The notes beneath the pieces were generated by a model that made no database searches, was not told the origin of the DNA, and was given only the letters and a program-made list of their open reading frames with translations. Positions 1 to 7,337 of a DNA stretch of 60,176 nt are shown here, piece by piece. The DNA lies in NCBI GenBank assembly GCA_944354265.1, contig CALVPX010000052.1:1-60176 (forward strand), in the 5' to 3' direction. A program made the position numbers and the translations under genes. The DNA is from an uncultured Clostridia bacterium (lineage in GTDB: Bacteria > Bacillota > Clostridia > Christensenellales > Borkfalkiaceae). Positions within the stretch are counted from its first letter, which is position 1. Every line of letters begins with the position of its first letter.

Positions 1-47
1 GAGTGCGAATAGCACAGCCGGTACCATGCCCTTACAGGGCTAGTGCA

Positions 48-70
48 AACTACGCGTTGAACGCGTAGTT
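48..70. terminator. Hairpin at the edge of the window, probable terminator
   Basis: Arms AACTACGCG and CGCGTAGTT enclose a 5-nt loop just past the stop of the leftmost minus-strand gene. T-rich sequence follows on the plus side (about 71-80), so it may also end a plus-strand transcript from outside the window. Confidence 0.5.
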
Positions 71-76
71 ATGATT

Positions 77-454
77 TTATTCGTCCTTCAACAGCTCTTC
101 CGAAAGTTCAAGTATCTCCTTTCCGTATTTCTCCTTTCCGCGCTTTTGAAGCTTGGAGTGCAGCGGCAGGGCGCATGCGAGTATGGCTATTCCGCACAGC
201 CCGCAGACAATGCCCCACAAAAGCTCGTTCCATTCAATGCAAAGGCACATTCCAAGTCCGAACAGCAGCGTTCCCACAGTGCCCGCCGTTATCGCGGCTA
301 TGTTCGCAGGCCGCTTTGCCCTTTCGTTGAGCTCTTTAAGTCTCTCTAACTTTTGCGCCCGTTCGTCTTTCGGCGCGTAAGCTGCGCGTATGCGCCCAAT
401 TTCTCTGCGTTCGCCGTCTGTCGACGCATTGTACTCATATTCAAATTTTGCCAT
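77..454 (-). CDS. Small two-TM membrane protein at the end of a two-component operon
   Basis: Predicted 125-residue protein. It has a charged N-terminal half (about 1-50) and two membrane segments (about 51-72 and 78-99), followed by a charged, probably helical tail. The ATG at 454 is preferred over one eight codons upstream because AGAGGA lies directly before it. The gene overlaps the end of the upstream histidine kinase by 14 bp, so it is probably translationally coupled. The stretch KRPANIAA, the GxGMC motif after the first membrane segment and the KYxKEILELSEELL end recall a family of small Firmicutes proteins beside VanRS-like systems. That family is sometimes labelled dihydropteridine reductase, but no enzymatic motif is visible here. 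The likely role is accessory to the sensor; this is inference. Confidence 0.75.
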   Translation of the reverse strand: MAKFEYEYNASTDGERREIGRIRAAYAPKDERAQKLERLKELNERAKRPANIAAITAGTVGTLLFGLGMCLCIEWNELLWGIVCGLCGIAILACALPLHSKLQKRGKEKYGKEILELSEELLKDE

Positions 455-1502
455 TTGTAGTCCTCTCGTCAATCGCAAGTTTTACGGTGAATGCTGTTCC
501 CTTGCCCACTTCGCTTTCAACTTTAATTTCGCCGCCCAAAATGTCCACAACCTTCTTTACCATTGCAAGGCCAAGGCCGTTGCCCTCGGAGGAGTGGGAG
601 GTGTCGCCCTGATAAAACTTGTCGAAAATCCTCTTTCCCGCCTCGGGTGAAATTCCGCACCCGTCATCGGCTATTGTGAACACCGCCCTGTCGCCTTCAC
701 GCTTTAGCTTCATGTCTATGTGTCCGTTTTCGCCGCAGAACTTTACCGCGTTGGATAAAAGGTTGTTCCACACGGTCGTCAGATAGTCGGGGTAGCCGTA
801 GGCCTTTATCTCGTCAAAGTCGCAGTTGAGGTCAATATTCTTTTTGTCTATCGCATCCTCGAAGGTTATTACGCTTTGGGCAATGTTTTCGTCCATCTCA
901 AAGGGGACGGGCTGTGAAAGCAGCCTGCCGTTTTCCAACTTGTTGAGCTTTAAAATGTTGTCTATCGTGGCGGCCATGCGCCTGCTCGTCTCAACAAGGG
1001 TGGCCTCGTATTCGGCCTTTTCGTCCTCGGTAAGTCCGCCGTAGCGCAGGGCGGAGGCGTAGGTCTGAATGACCGCAACGGGCGTCTTAAGCTCGTGGCT
1101 TGCGTTGGCGATGAACTGCTCGCCCGTCGCTCTGCTCTCCTTAAGCGCCTTTGCCATGCGGTTTATGTTGTCCTTTATGCAGTCAAACTCGTTGAAGCGG
1201 TTCGCGGGCTTGTTTATTTCAAGTCTCACGTCAAAGTCGCCCTCGGCAATTTTCTGTGTGGCTTCAAGTATCTCCTTCAGCGGCCTGTCGGCATACGCCC
1301 TGCGCCTCAAAACGTCTATCACTGTACATGCTAACGAAAAGAATGCCACGCATATGAGCATTATGCCGCTTATGGCCGCCGTGTTGCCGGCGTACCGTTC
1401 TACCGCGGCGGCGTATACCAACACCGTCACGGTTATAAATACGCTTATGCTCAAAAACAGGACAATCGCGCCCGTCAGCGTCCGTCGGGCGTTGTTCTTC
1501 AT
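441..1502 (-). CDS. Sensor histidine kinase (VanS/PhoR-like)
   Basis: 353-residue membrane kinase. Two membrane segments (about 10-32 and 44-65) enclose a very short extracytoplasmic loop. A HAMP-like linker follows (about 66-120), then a HisKA domain with the phospho-acceptor His136 in the SHELKTP motif, then a HATPase domain with the N box (NLLSNAVKF), DDGCGIS and GNGLGLAMV. The small sensor loop suggests detection within or near the membrane rather than binding of a large ligand. The start ATG overlaps the stop of the upstream response regulator by 4 bp (ATGA). The downstream small membrane protein overlaps its end, so the three genes form a tight operon. Confidence 0.93.
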   Translation of the reverse strand: MKNNARRTLTGAIVLFLSISVFITVTVLVYAAAVERYAGNTAAISGIMLICVAFFSLACTVIDVLRRRAYADRPLKEILEATQKIAEGDFDVRLEINKPANRFNEFDCIKDNINRMAKALKESRATGEQFIANASHELKTPVAVIQTYASALRYGGLTEDEKAEYEATLVETSRRMAATIDNILKLNKLENGRLLSQPVPFEMDENIAQSVITFEDAIDKKNIDLNCDFDEIKAYGYPDYLTTVWNNLLSNAVKFCGENGHIDMKLKREGDRAVFTIADDGCGISPEAGKRIFDKFYQGDTSHSSEGNGLGLAMVKKVVDILGGEIKVESEVGKGTAFTVKLAIDERTTNGKI

Positions 1503-2170
1503 TTGAGCACCGCCTTATATCCAAGTCCGTGCACGGTCACAATTTCAAATCCGTTGCACGCCGCCGTTTTTTCCCTCAGCTTGGCCATGTAAACGTCCAC
1601 GGTGCGCGAGGTGGAGGAGGAATCGTAATCCCAAAACTCCTCCATCAGCTGCGAGCGCGTGAATGTCTTTTTGGGGTAGGAGAGCAGTTTGAACAGCAAG
1701 TCGAATTCCCTCACGGTCAGCGGCAGTTCCTCGCCGTCGACGTAGGCGGTGTGCTCGTCGGCGTTGAGCGTAAGGTTGCCCACCTCAATGGAGTTTGTCT
1801 TTTTTATTGCCGAGCGTCGCAAAACGGCCTTTATCTTCAAAAGGAATATGTCTATGTCGAAGGGCTTTGTTATATAGTCGTCAATGCCAAGTTTAAAGCC
1901 AAGCTGTTTGCTCGGCTTGTCGTCGCGTGCGGACATAAACAGTATGGGTACCTCTGAATTTTTATCGCGTATCAGCTCCGCCAAGGCAAATCCGTCCAAC
2001 TTCGGCATCATTACGTCGGTGATGACAAGGTCAAAATTGCCCCTCTCAAATGCGTCCGCGGCCTGCTCGCCGTCGGCACACTGCGTCACGGAATATCCAT
2101 CGGCTTTAAGGGCGGCGCCCACAAGCCTTAAGAGCGCGCCGTCGTCCTCGGCAACAAGTATTTCAACCAT
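1499..2170 (-). CDS. OmpR-family response regulator
   Basis: 223 residues. The N-terminal receiver domain has the acidic pocket E8/D9/D10, phospho-acceptor Asp52 in TDVMMP, and the conserved Lys in TKPFD near residue 102. A C-terminal winged helix (about 128-223) contains the SRTVDVYMAKLREK recognition region and ends in GLGYK, typical of the OmpR/PhoB class. It is the first gene of the operon with the kinase at 441-1502 and is its expected partner. The 236 bp upstream separate it from the divergently transcribed guaB and must hold its promoter, which I could not assign with confidence. Confidence 0.94.
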   Translation of the reverse strand: MVEILVAEDDGALLRLVGAALKADGYSVTQCADGEQAADAFERGNFDLVITDVMMPKLDGFALAELIRDKNSEVPILFMSARDDKPSKQLGFKLGIDDYITKPFDIDIFLLKIKAVLRRSAIKKTNSIEVGNLTLNADEHTAYVDGEELPLTVREFDLLFKLLSYPKKTFTRSQLMEEFWDYDSSSTSRTVDVYMAKLREKTAACNGFEIVTVHGLGYKAVLK

Positions 2171-2308
2171 AATGTTTTCCTCGCTCAGTTTATTGTTTGA
2201 ATGTACTCCCCTTGCGTTAAAGGGTTATTTGCAAAATGTTAATATTTTGTAAATTTTATGCGCAATACCGTCGTTTAAATTAGTATCGCACAAATGTGTG
2301 CCGTTTGC

Positions 2309-2337
2309 TTGTCTTTTAAAAATATTTATGTTATAAT
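2309..2337 (+). promoter_or_regulatory. guaB promoter
   Basis: TTGTCT at 2309-2314, 17 bp spacer, TATAAT at 2332-2337. The predicted leader is about 60 nt and too short for a guanine riboswitch. A Shine-Dalgarno AAGGAGAG precedes the ATG at 2407. Confidence 0.7.
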
Positions 2338-2406
2338 GCTTAATCAATAACATACTTACAATTATTATAACACCCAAAAGGACTGCGGTCAAGGAGAGAA
2401 CAACAA

Positions 2407-3912
2407 ATGGCAACTTATATCAATGAACCTTCACATACCTTCAACGAATATCTTCTCATTCCCGGGTATTCCTCAAGCGAACATATTCCTGCAAACGTGT
2501 CGCTCAAAACGCCCCTCGTAAAATTCAAAAAGGGCGAAAAACCGGCCATTGAAATGAATATCCCCATGGTGTCGGCTATAATGCAGTCGGTGTCCGGCGC
2601 AAACCTCGCCTTGGCGCTCGCCCGCTGCGGCGGCGTGTCGTTCATCTACGGCTCGCAGTCTGTCGAGGACGAGGCCGCAATGGTCGCCAAGGTCAAGGCC
2701 TACAAGGCAGGCTTTGTCGTTAGCGACTCCAACATTGCGTCCACGGCAACCCTTGCAGACATTCTCGCTTTAAAGGAAAAGACGGGTCACTCCACGGTCG
2801 CCGTGACCGAGGACGGAAAGGCCAACGGCAAGCTCGTCGGTATAGTAACAAGCCGCGACTATCGCGTCAGCCGCATGTCTAAGGACGCCCTCGTAAAGGA
2901 TTTCATGACACCCCTTTCCGAGCTCATAACCGCCCCCGCAACCACGACTCTCTCCGAAGCCAACGACATCATTTGGGATAACAAATTGAACTCCCTGCCC
3001 CTCGTTGACGAAAAGGGCAATATGCAGTACTTCGTATTCCGCAAGGACTACGACGACCATAAGGGCAACCCCAACGAACTTCTCGACTCCAAAAAGAGGT
3101 ACGTCGTAGGCGCCGGCATCAACACCCGCGACTACGAACAGCGCGTTCCCGCCCTCGTAGAGGCAGGGGCAGACGTCCTTTGCATCGACTCGTCTGAAGG
3201 CTTCTCCGAATGGCAGAAGAGGACGCTCGATTGGATTCGCTCAAAGTACGGCGACAAGGTAAAGGTCGGCGCGGGCAATGTTGTCGACAGGGATGGCTTC
3301 CTGTTCCTTGCTGAAAACGGTGCCGACTTCGTAAAGGTAGGCATCGGCGGCGGCTCCATCTGCATCACCCGCGAAACAAAGGGTATCGGCCGCGGTCAGG
3401 CAACGGCTCTCATCGAAGTCTGCGCCGCCCGCGACGAATATTATAAAAAGACGGGCGTCTACGTTCCCGTCTGCTCGGACGGCGGCATCGTGCACGACCA
3501 TCACATAACCTTGGCGCTCGCCATGGGTGCCGACTTTGTAATGCTCGGCCGCTACTTCGCCCGCTTTGACGAAAGCCCCACACAAAAGCTGTTCGTCGGC
3601 GGCACCTATGTAAAGGAATATTGGGGCGAGGGCAGCAATCGCGCTCGCAATTGGCAGCGCTACGACCTCGGCGGCGCGGCAAAACTCTCCTTCGAAGAGG
3701 GCGTAGATTCCTACGTTCCCTATGCAGGTCCTTTAAAGAGCAATGTGGAGATGACCACAAGCAAAATCAAATCCACAATGTGCAACTGCGGCGCCCTCAC
3801 CATCAAGGAACTGCAGGAAAAGGCAAAAATCACCCTCGTGTCCGCAACTTCCATCGTCGAAGGCGGCGCGCACGATGTCATCCGCAAGGACACCTCTGCA
3901 GACCACAAATAA
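2407..3912 (+). CDS. guaB: Inosine-5'-monophosphate dehydrogenase
   Basis: 501 residues. It catalyses NAD-dependent oxidation of IMP to XMP, the committed step to GMP. The barrel is split by a CBS pair (about residues 100-220, with [10 protein letters not shown] and FRKDYDDH). The catalytic loop reads [15 protein letters not shown] with Cys319, in place of the commoner GPGSICTTR. The glycine-rich phosphate site ([12 protein letters not shown]) and the flap-side YWGEGS motif are present. A strong ribosome site, AAGGAGAG, precedes the ATG. The gene stands alone between the divergent two-component operon and a hairpin terminator. Confidence 0.95.
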   Translation: MATYINEPSHTFNEYLLIPGYSSSEHIPANVSLKTPLVKFKKGEKPAIEMNIPMVSAIMQSVSGANLALALARCGGVSFIYGSQSVEDEAAMVAKVKAYKAGFVVSDSNIASTATLADILALKEKTGHSTVAVTEDGKANGKLVGIVTSRDYRVSRMSKDALVKDFMTPLSELITAPATTTLSEANDIIWDNKLNSLPLVDEKGNMQYFVFRKDYDDHKGNPNELLDSKKRYVVGAGINTRDYEQRVPALVEAGADVLCIDSSEGFSEWQKRTLDWIRSKYGDKVKVGAGNVVDRDGFLFLAENGADFVKVGIGGGSICITRETKGIGRGQATALIEVCAARDEYYKKTGVYVPVCSDGGIVHDHHITLALAMGADFVMLGRYFARFDESPTQKLFVGGTYVKEYWGEGSNRARNWQRYDLGGAAKLSFEEGVDSYVPYAGPLKSNVEMTTSKIKSTMCNCGALTIKELQEKAKITLVSATSIVEGGAHDVIRKDTSADHK

Positions 3913-3941
3913 TTTTAAAAAAATTCTCATACAGACATTAA

Positions 3942-3979
3942 AAATTCGCGTGCAACGCCCTTGCGTTGTGCGCGAATTT
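3942..3979 (+). terminator. guaB terminator
   Basis: Long stem starting AAATTCGCG and ending CGCGAATTT, with an inner GC-rich part (CAACGC/GCGTTG). It lies 30 bp after the guaB stop. Confidence 0.75.
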
Positions 3980-4013
3980 CGTGTGTAACAAAAAAGTTTA
4001 AAAGGCACATATT

Positions 4014-5045
4014 ATGTTTGACATGTTCATAAAGGTAATTTTATCTATCGCAGTCCTGTTGCTCTTCATCGTGCCCGGCTATGTTTTAAGAAAGGTCAGG
4101 CTCGTCGACGGCAGTTCAAAGCGCGCCCTCAGCAGCATACTCTTGTATGTCTGTCAGCCCGCGCTCATAATTTCTTCCTTCTGCGTGTTTACGCCGGAGG
4201 AGTGGCAAACAATAGCCGAACTCGGCAGCGCCGCCCTCGTAAAGGATTTTTTAATTGCCGCTGTCATCTCTTTTTTAGCAATGCTCGCGGTGTTCGCCGT
4301 GTGCAAGCTAGTGTTCATAAAGTATAAAAATAATGATAAAGCCAACATCTATTCCTACATAGCCATCTTTTCAAACTGCGGTTTTCTCGGCGTTCCCTTC
4401 ATCGAAATCCTCACCGACGGCAGCGTCCTCGCCGTCATGTACCTCATGATTTTCAACCTCGTGTTCGCCATCATGGTGTGGACGCTCGGCGTGTGGCTGC
4501 TGACGGGCGACAGGCGCAACATCAGCATAAAAAAGGTGCTCTTAAACCCCTCCATAATCTCAATGGTGGTGGCGCTGTTGCTCTTTTTTGTGCCGCAGAT
4601 AAACTTTTTCATGTTCGAAGGCATAACCGAAATTCAAATCCTGCCTGAATATCTCTCCACCATGACGGCGCCCCTCTCAATGATAATCGTCGGCATCTCC
4701 ATGGCAGAATTGCCCTTTAAAAGTCTGTTTATCGACGGCGGCACTTACATCGCAGGCGCCCTGCGCCTCATCGTCGCCCCCGTCATCACGTTTGCCATAG
4801 CCGTCGCTTTCTGCTTCATGTGCTCGGGCTTCCTCGGCAACACGCCGCAGGTCGAGTATGTATTCCTCGCGCCCGTAATCGCCATGTGCATGTCGCCCGC
4901 GGCAACGGTGGTGGCCATGGCAGAGCAGTATCAAAAGGGCGGGCAGACGGCTACTATAGCCTTTATCACAAACACGCTTTTATCGGTAATAACCGTCCCC
5001 TTAATTCTCATGGCCGCCCTTCAGCTGTGGGAACTCATAGTTTAA
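4014..5045 (+). CDS. AEC (auxin efflux carrier) family permease
   Basis: 343-residue integral membrane protein with about ten hydrophobic segments, two five-helix halves and a hydrophilic centre near residues 165-175 (GDRRNISIKK). Helix-associated motifs match the AEC/MleP group: SNCGFLGVPF in the first half and SPAATVVAMAEQY in the second. Bacterial members export or exchange organic acids such as malate, but the substrate cannot be read from the sequence. AAAGG 9 nt upstream of the ATG may serve as the ribosome site. The gene is flanked by hairpins on both sides and so is probably monocistronic. Confidence 0.88.
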   Translation: MFDMFIKVILSIAVLLLFIVPGYVLRKVRLVDGSSKRALSSILLYVCQPALIISSFCVFTPEEWQTIAELGSAALVKDFLIAAVISFLAMLAVFAVCKLVFIKYKNNDKANIYSYIAIFSNCGFLGVPFIEILTDGSVLAVMYLMIFNLVFAIMVWTLGVWLLTGDRRNISIKKVLLNPSIISMVVALLLFFVPQINFFMFEGITEIQILPEYLSTMTAPLSMIIVGISMAELPFKSLFIDGGTYIAGALRLIVAPVITFAIAVAFCFMCSGFLGNTPQVEYVFLAPVIAMCMSPAATVVAMAEQYQKGGQTATIAFITNTLLSVITVPLILMAALQLWELIV

Positions 5046-5058
5046 TAAAAAACAGTAA

Positions 5059-5096
5059 GCCGCCGTGGAAAATATTTCCGCGGCGGCCATATTTTT
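5059..5096. terminator. Bidirectional terminator between the permease and spoVAE
   Basis: Arms GCCGCCGTGGAAA and TTTCCGCGGCGGC with a 3-nt loop. T-rich tracts on both sides can serve the permease (plus) and spoVAE (minus). Confidence 0.75.
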
Positions 5097-5168
5097 GTAT
5101 TCGTTTCGGTTTCGCATGGCGCTCAAATATAGTTTACGTCCCCTAGTAAACAACTTGCGTTAATATCT

Positions 5169-5552
5169 TTAGTTTGGCTTTGTATGCGCTTTAAATAAGA
5201 GTGAGGCGAGGAAGGAGAATACAACCGCCGCCGTCACGCCCGCGCTCGCGGCCGAAAGCGCGCCTGTCATCGCGTAGAAGAACCCGCGCTCCGCACCTTT
5301 AATGGCTCCGTTTGCCAAAAGGTAGCCAAATCCCGAAATGGGTACCGTCGCTCCGGCGCCCGCAAAGTCGACAAGCGGCTGATATGCCCCCACGGCGGTC
5401 AATACCACGCCCGCAAGCATAAAGTAGACCAAAATTTTGCCCGCCGTTATGTCGGTTATGTTTATTATTATCTGCGCAATCGTGCATATGGTCCCGCCCA
5501 CGGCAAAGGCCTTTAAAAACATAAATACAATTTCCCAAATTTCCTGAGCCAT
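5169..5552 (-). CDS. spoVAE: Stage V sporulation protein AE
   Basis: 127 residues, about four hydrophobic helices. It belongs to the SpoVA complex, which moves dipicolinic acid into the forespore and out at germination. The GGxICTIAQIIIN opening, the central PLVDFAGAGATVPISGFG stretch and the AxGFFYAMTGALS segment are characteristic. A ribosome site, GAGGTG, lies close before the ATG, and spoVAD ends one base upstream, so the two are co-transcribed. No spoVAC precedes spoVAD here, although in many spore formers the order is spoVAC-spoVAD-spoVAE. Confidence 0.92.
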   Translation of the reverse strand: MAQEIWEIVFMFLKAFAVGGTICTIAQIIINITDITAGKILVYFMLAGVVLTAVGAYQPLVDFAGAGATVPISGFGYLLANGAIKGAERGFFYAMTGALSAASAGVTAAVVFSFLASLLFKAHTKPN

Positions 5553-5553
5553 T

Positions 5554-6564
5554 TCACACCTCTAACTGTACGGCATGGCTTATGCACGGTATGCTCTCGC
5601 CCTGCCCTGACGACACTGTGGATAGCAGCGCACCCGTCGCCGCAAAGAGTACGCGTTTGAACAGCTTGCTCCTCAGCTTTGATACCACATAGGAGTTAAA
5701 TACCACCGCGCTGCACCCTGCGCCGCTGCCGCCCTGAAATTCATCCTCGATGACCTTATATACAATTTCTCCGCAGTCGACGTGGTTGCTCGAAATATCG
5801 AATCCCTTCTCCCAACATAAGTCCTTCAAAATTCTGCTTCCAAGCGCCCCAAGGTCGCCTGAAAGTATCAAATCGTAGTCCTCGGGCGTCGTGTTCGTGT
5901 CGCGGAAGTGCTGAATGAGGGTGTGCGCGCAGGCGGGCGCCATTGCCGCGCCCATGTTGTTTACGTCGGTCACGCCGTAGTCCACAACCTTGCCCATGGT
6001 AGCGTTTACAATTTTAACGCCCTCGCCCTCGCGCGATATCACGCACGCCCCCGCGCCCGTCACCGTCCACTGCGACTGCGGCGGCCGCGTCGTGCCCTGT
6101 TCAAGGGGATAGCGGTACTGCCTCTCCGCCGAGGCAAAGTGGCTGCCCGTCGCCGCCACGGCGTTGTTCACATACCCCGCGTTGACCATGGACGCGGCAA
6201 GCAGTATGCTCTCGGACATGGTCGAACAGGCGCTGTATACGCCCAAAAAGGGAATGGCAAAGTCGCGCGCGGCAAAGGAGGCGGAAATTATCTGATTTAA
6301 AAGGTCGCCCGAAAACAAGACGTCTATCTGCTCCCTGTTGAGTTCCGCGTTTCTTATCGCCGTGTCAATCGCGTAGGACAGCATCTTACATTCTGCCTTT
6401 TCAAAGGTGTTTTCGCCGAACATGTCGTCGTAGAGCGCCTTGTCAACGTAATTTCCCACGATTCCCGCGCTCTCTTTAGGCCCGGCTATGGTGCCCGTCG
6501 ATATAATTTTGGGGCTGTTTCCAAAATAAATGGTATGCCCGCGCAGTGTCTGTTGTATCTGCAT
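5554..6564 (-). CDS. spoVAD: Stage V sporulation protein AD
   Basis: 336 residues with the thiolase/ketosynthase-like fold of SpoVAD, the dipicolinic-acid-binding member of the SpoVA complex. Characteristic motifs are AGPKES near residue 25, SGDLLNQ, the nucleophile-region YSACSTMSES, TGSHFASAERQYRYP, the MGAAMAPA segment and GGSGAGCSAVV. The reading frame stays open to 6957, but homology begins just after the ATG at 6564, giving the usual length. The AAGGAGG sequence about 23 nt upstream of this ATG is too far away for normal use, and no standard start codon sits at the right distance. See the findings for an alternative promoter reading. Confidence 0.93.
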   Translation of the reverse strand: MQIQQTLRGHTIYFGNSPKIISTGTIAGPKESAGIVGNYVDKALYDDMFGENTFEKAECKMLSYAIDTAIRNAELNREQIDVLFSGDLLNQIISASFAARDFAIPFLGVYSACSTMSESILLAASMVNAGYVNNAVAATGSHFASAERQYRYPLEQGTTRPPQSQWTVTGAGACVISREGEGVKIVNATMGKVVDYGVTDVNNMGAAMAPACAHTLIQHFRDTNTTPEDYDLILSGDLGALGSRILKDLCWEKGFDISSNHVDCGEIVYKVIEDEFQGGSGAGCSAVVFNSYVVSKLRSKLFKRVLFAATGALLSTVSSGQGESIPCISHAVQLEV

Positions 6565-6575
6565 ATGTATGCCAA

Positions 6576-6622
6576 CAGTATGGCGCACCTCCTTAATATT
6601 TATGCGCCCGCAATCATATAAT
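6576..6622. promoter_or_regulatory. Divergent sporulation promoters: sigma-E type for yunB, sigma-G type for spoVAD
   Basis: Plus strand: TAATATT (6594-6600), 14 bp, CATATAAT (6615-6622). This fits the sigma-E consensus kmATATT-N14-CATACAnT with one mismatch. Minus strand: GCATA (6605-6601), 18 bp, CATACTG (6582-6576). This is close to the sigma-G pattern GMATR-N18-CATnMTA. In B. subtilis yunB is in the mother-cell sigma-E regulon and spoVA is forespore sigma-G dependent, which agrees. The two promoters interleave in under 50 bp. Confidence 0.55.
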
Positions 6623-6627
6623 GGGGT

Positions 6628-7287
6628 ATGAAAAAGCGCAAAATCCGCTTGAAAACCAAACTCATTATCGCCGCCGTCCTCGCCGTGATTATCGCCGTCG
6701 TCGCTATATTTTTCAACAACGCCGCGGCGGTCATCATCTCGGTCGGCAGCGCAAGTCTGCGGGCCATGAACACCCGCGCCGTCAACGAGGCGGTGGAACA
6801 GACGCTTTCCGGCGGAGTGAGCTACGGCGACATCGTCACCGTTACCTACAATGACGGCGGCGACGTCTCTGCCATAACTGCCGACAGCGCCCTCGTAAAC
6901 ACCATTGCCCGCCGCACGGCATACCTCACGCAGAGCAACTTGACTGCGCTCAGCCAAGGCGGGGTTGAGGTGCCCATTGGCGCATTCACGGGCATAGAGG
7001 CGCTCTCGGGCTACGGCGCAACGGTCAACGTCAAACTCATCCCCGTCGTTTCAACAGAGTGCAACTTTGTCTCCCGCTTTACTTCCGCAGGCATAAATCA
7101 GACAATACACTCCATCTATATCGAGGTCGTGACCGACATAACGATAGTGCTCGCCGCCCGCACGCAGCAGTTTTACGCCACGGCGGAGGTGCTCGTCTGC
7201 GAAAGCATAATCGTCGGCAAAATTCCCCAAGTCTACCTTCAGGGCGGGTTGCTCGGCTCGGGTTCTCTCGTACCCGATAACCGTTAA
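6628..7287 (+). CDS. yunB: Sporulation protein YunB
   Basis: 219 residues. A basic N-terminus is followed by one membrane segment (about 10-32), then an extracytoplasmic domain. The family signatures are GINQTIHSIYIEV in the middle and CESIIVGKIPQVY near the end. YunB is a mother-cell protein needed for normal spore formation; its molecular role is not established. The ATG lies 5 nt after the sigma-E-like -10 box with no convincing ribosome site, so the message is probably leaderless. The gene diverges from spoVAD, which groups the three spore genes. Confidence 0.9.
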   Translation: MKKRKIRLKTKLIIAAVLAVIIAVVAIFFNNAAAVIISVGSASLRAMNTRAVNEAVEQTLSGGVSYGDIVTVTYNDGGDVSAITADSALVNTIARRTAYLTQSNLTALSQGGVEVPIGAFTGIEALSGYGATVNVKLIPVVSTECNFVSRFTSAGINQTIHSIYIEVVTDITIVLAARTQQFYATAEVLVCESIIVGKIPQVYLQGGLLGSGSLVPDNR

Positions 7288-7292
7288 AAAAA

Positions 7293-7322
7293 GCGCGGCG
7301 CAGGTTTTAACCTGCGCCGCGC
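7293..7322. terminator. Bidirectional terminator between yunB and pheT
   Basis: Arms GCGCGGCGCAGG and CCTGCGCCGCGC around TTTTAA, with A-rich sequence on the left and T-containing sequence on the right. It serves the convergent yunB and pheT. Confidence 0.85.
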
Positions 7323-7337
7323 ATACAATTTAAAATT

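Noticed and set aside
2171-2406. Guanine or other purine riboswitch upstream of guaB
   Set aside because: The leader after the best promoter is only about 60 nt and lacks the conserved purine-aptamer loops.
5129-5150. Inverted GTTTAC/GTAAAC near spoVAE as an operator
   Set aside because: Short, AT-rich arms, single occurrence, and located downstream of both flanking genes.
6565-6957. N-terminal extension of SpoVAD to residue 467
   Set aside because: It is antisense to yunB, has no homology to SpoVAD, and would nearly add half to a family of constant length.
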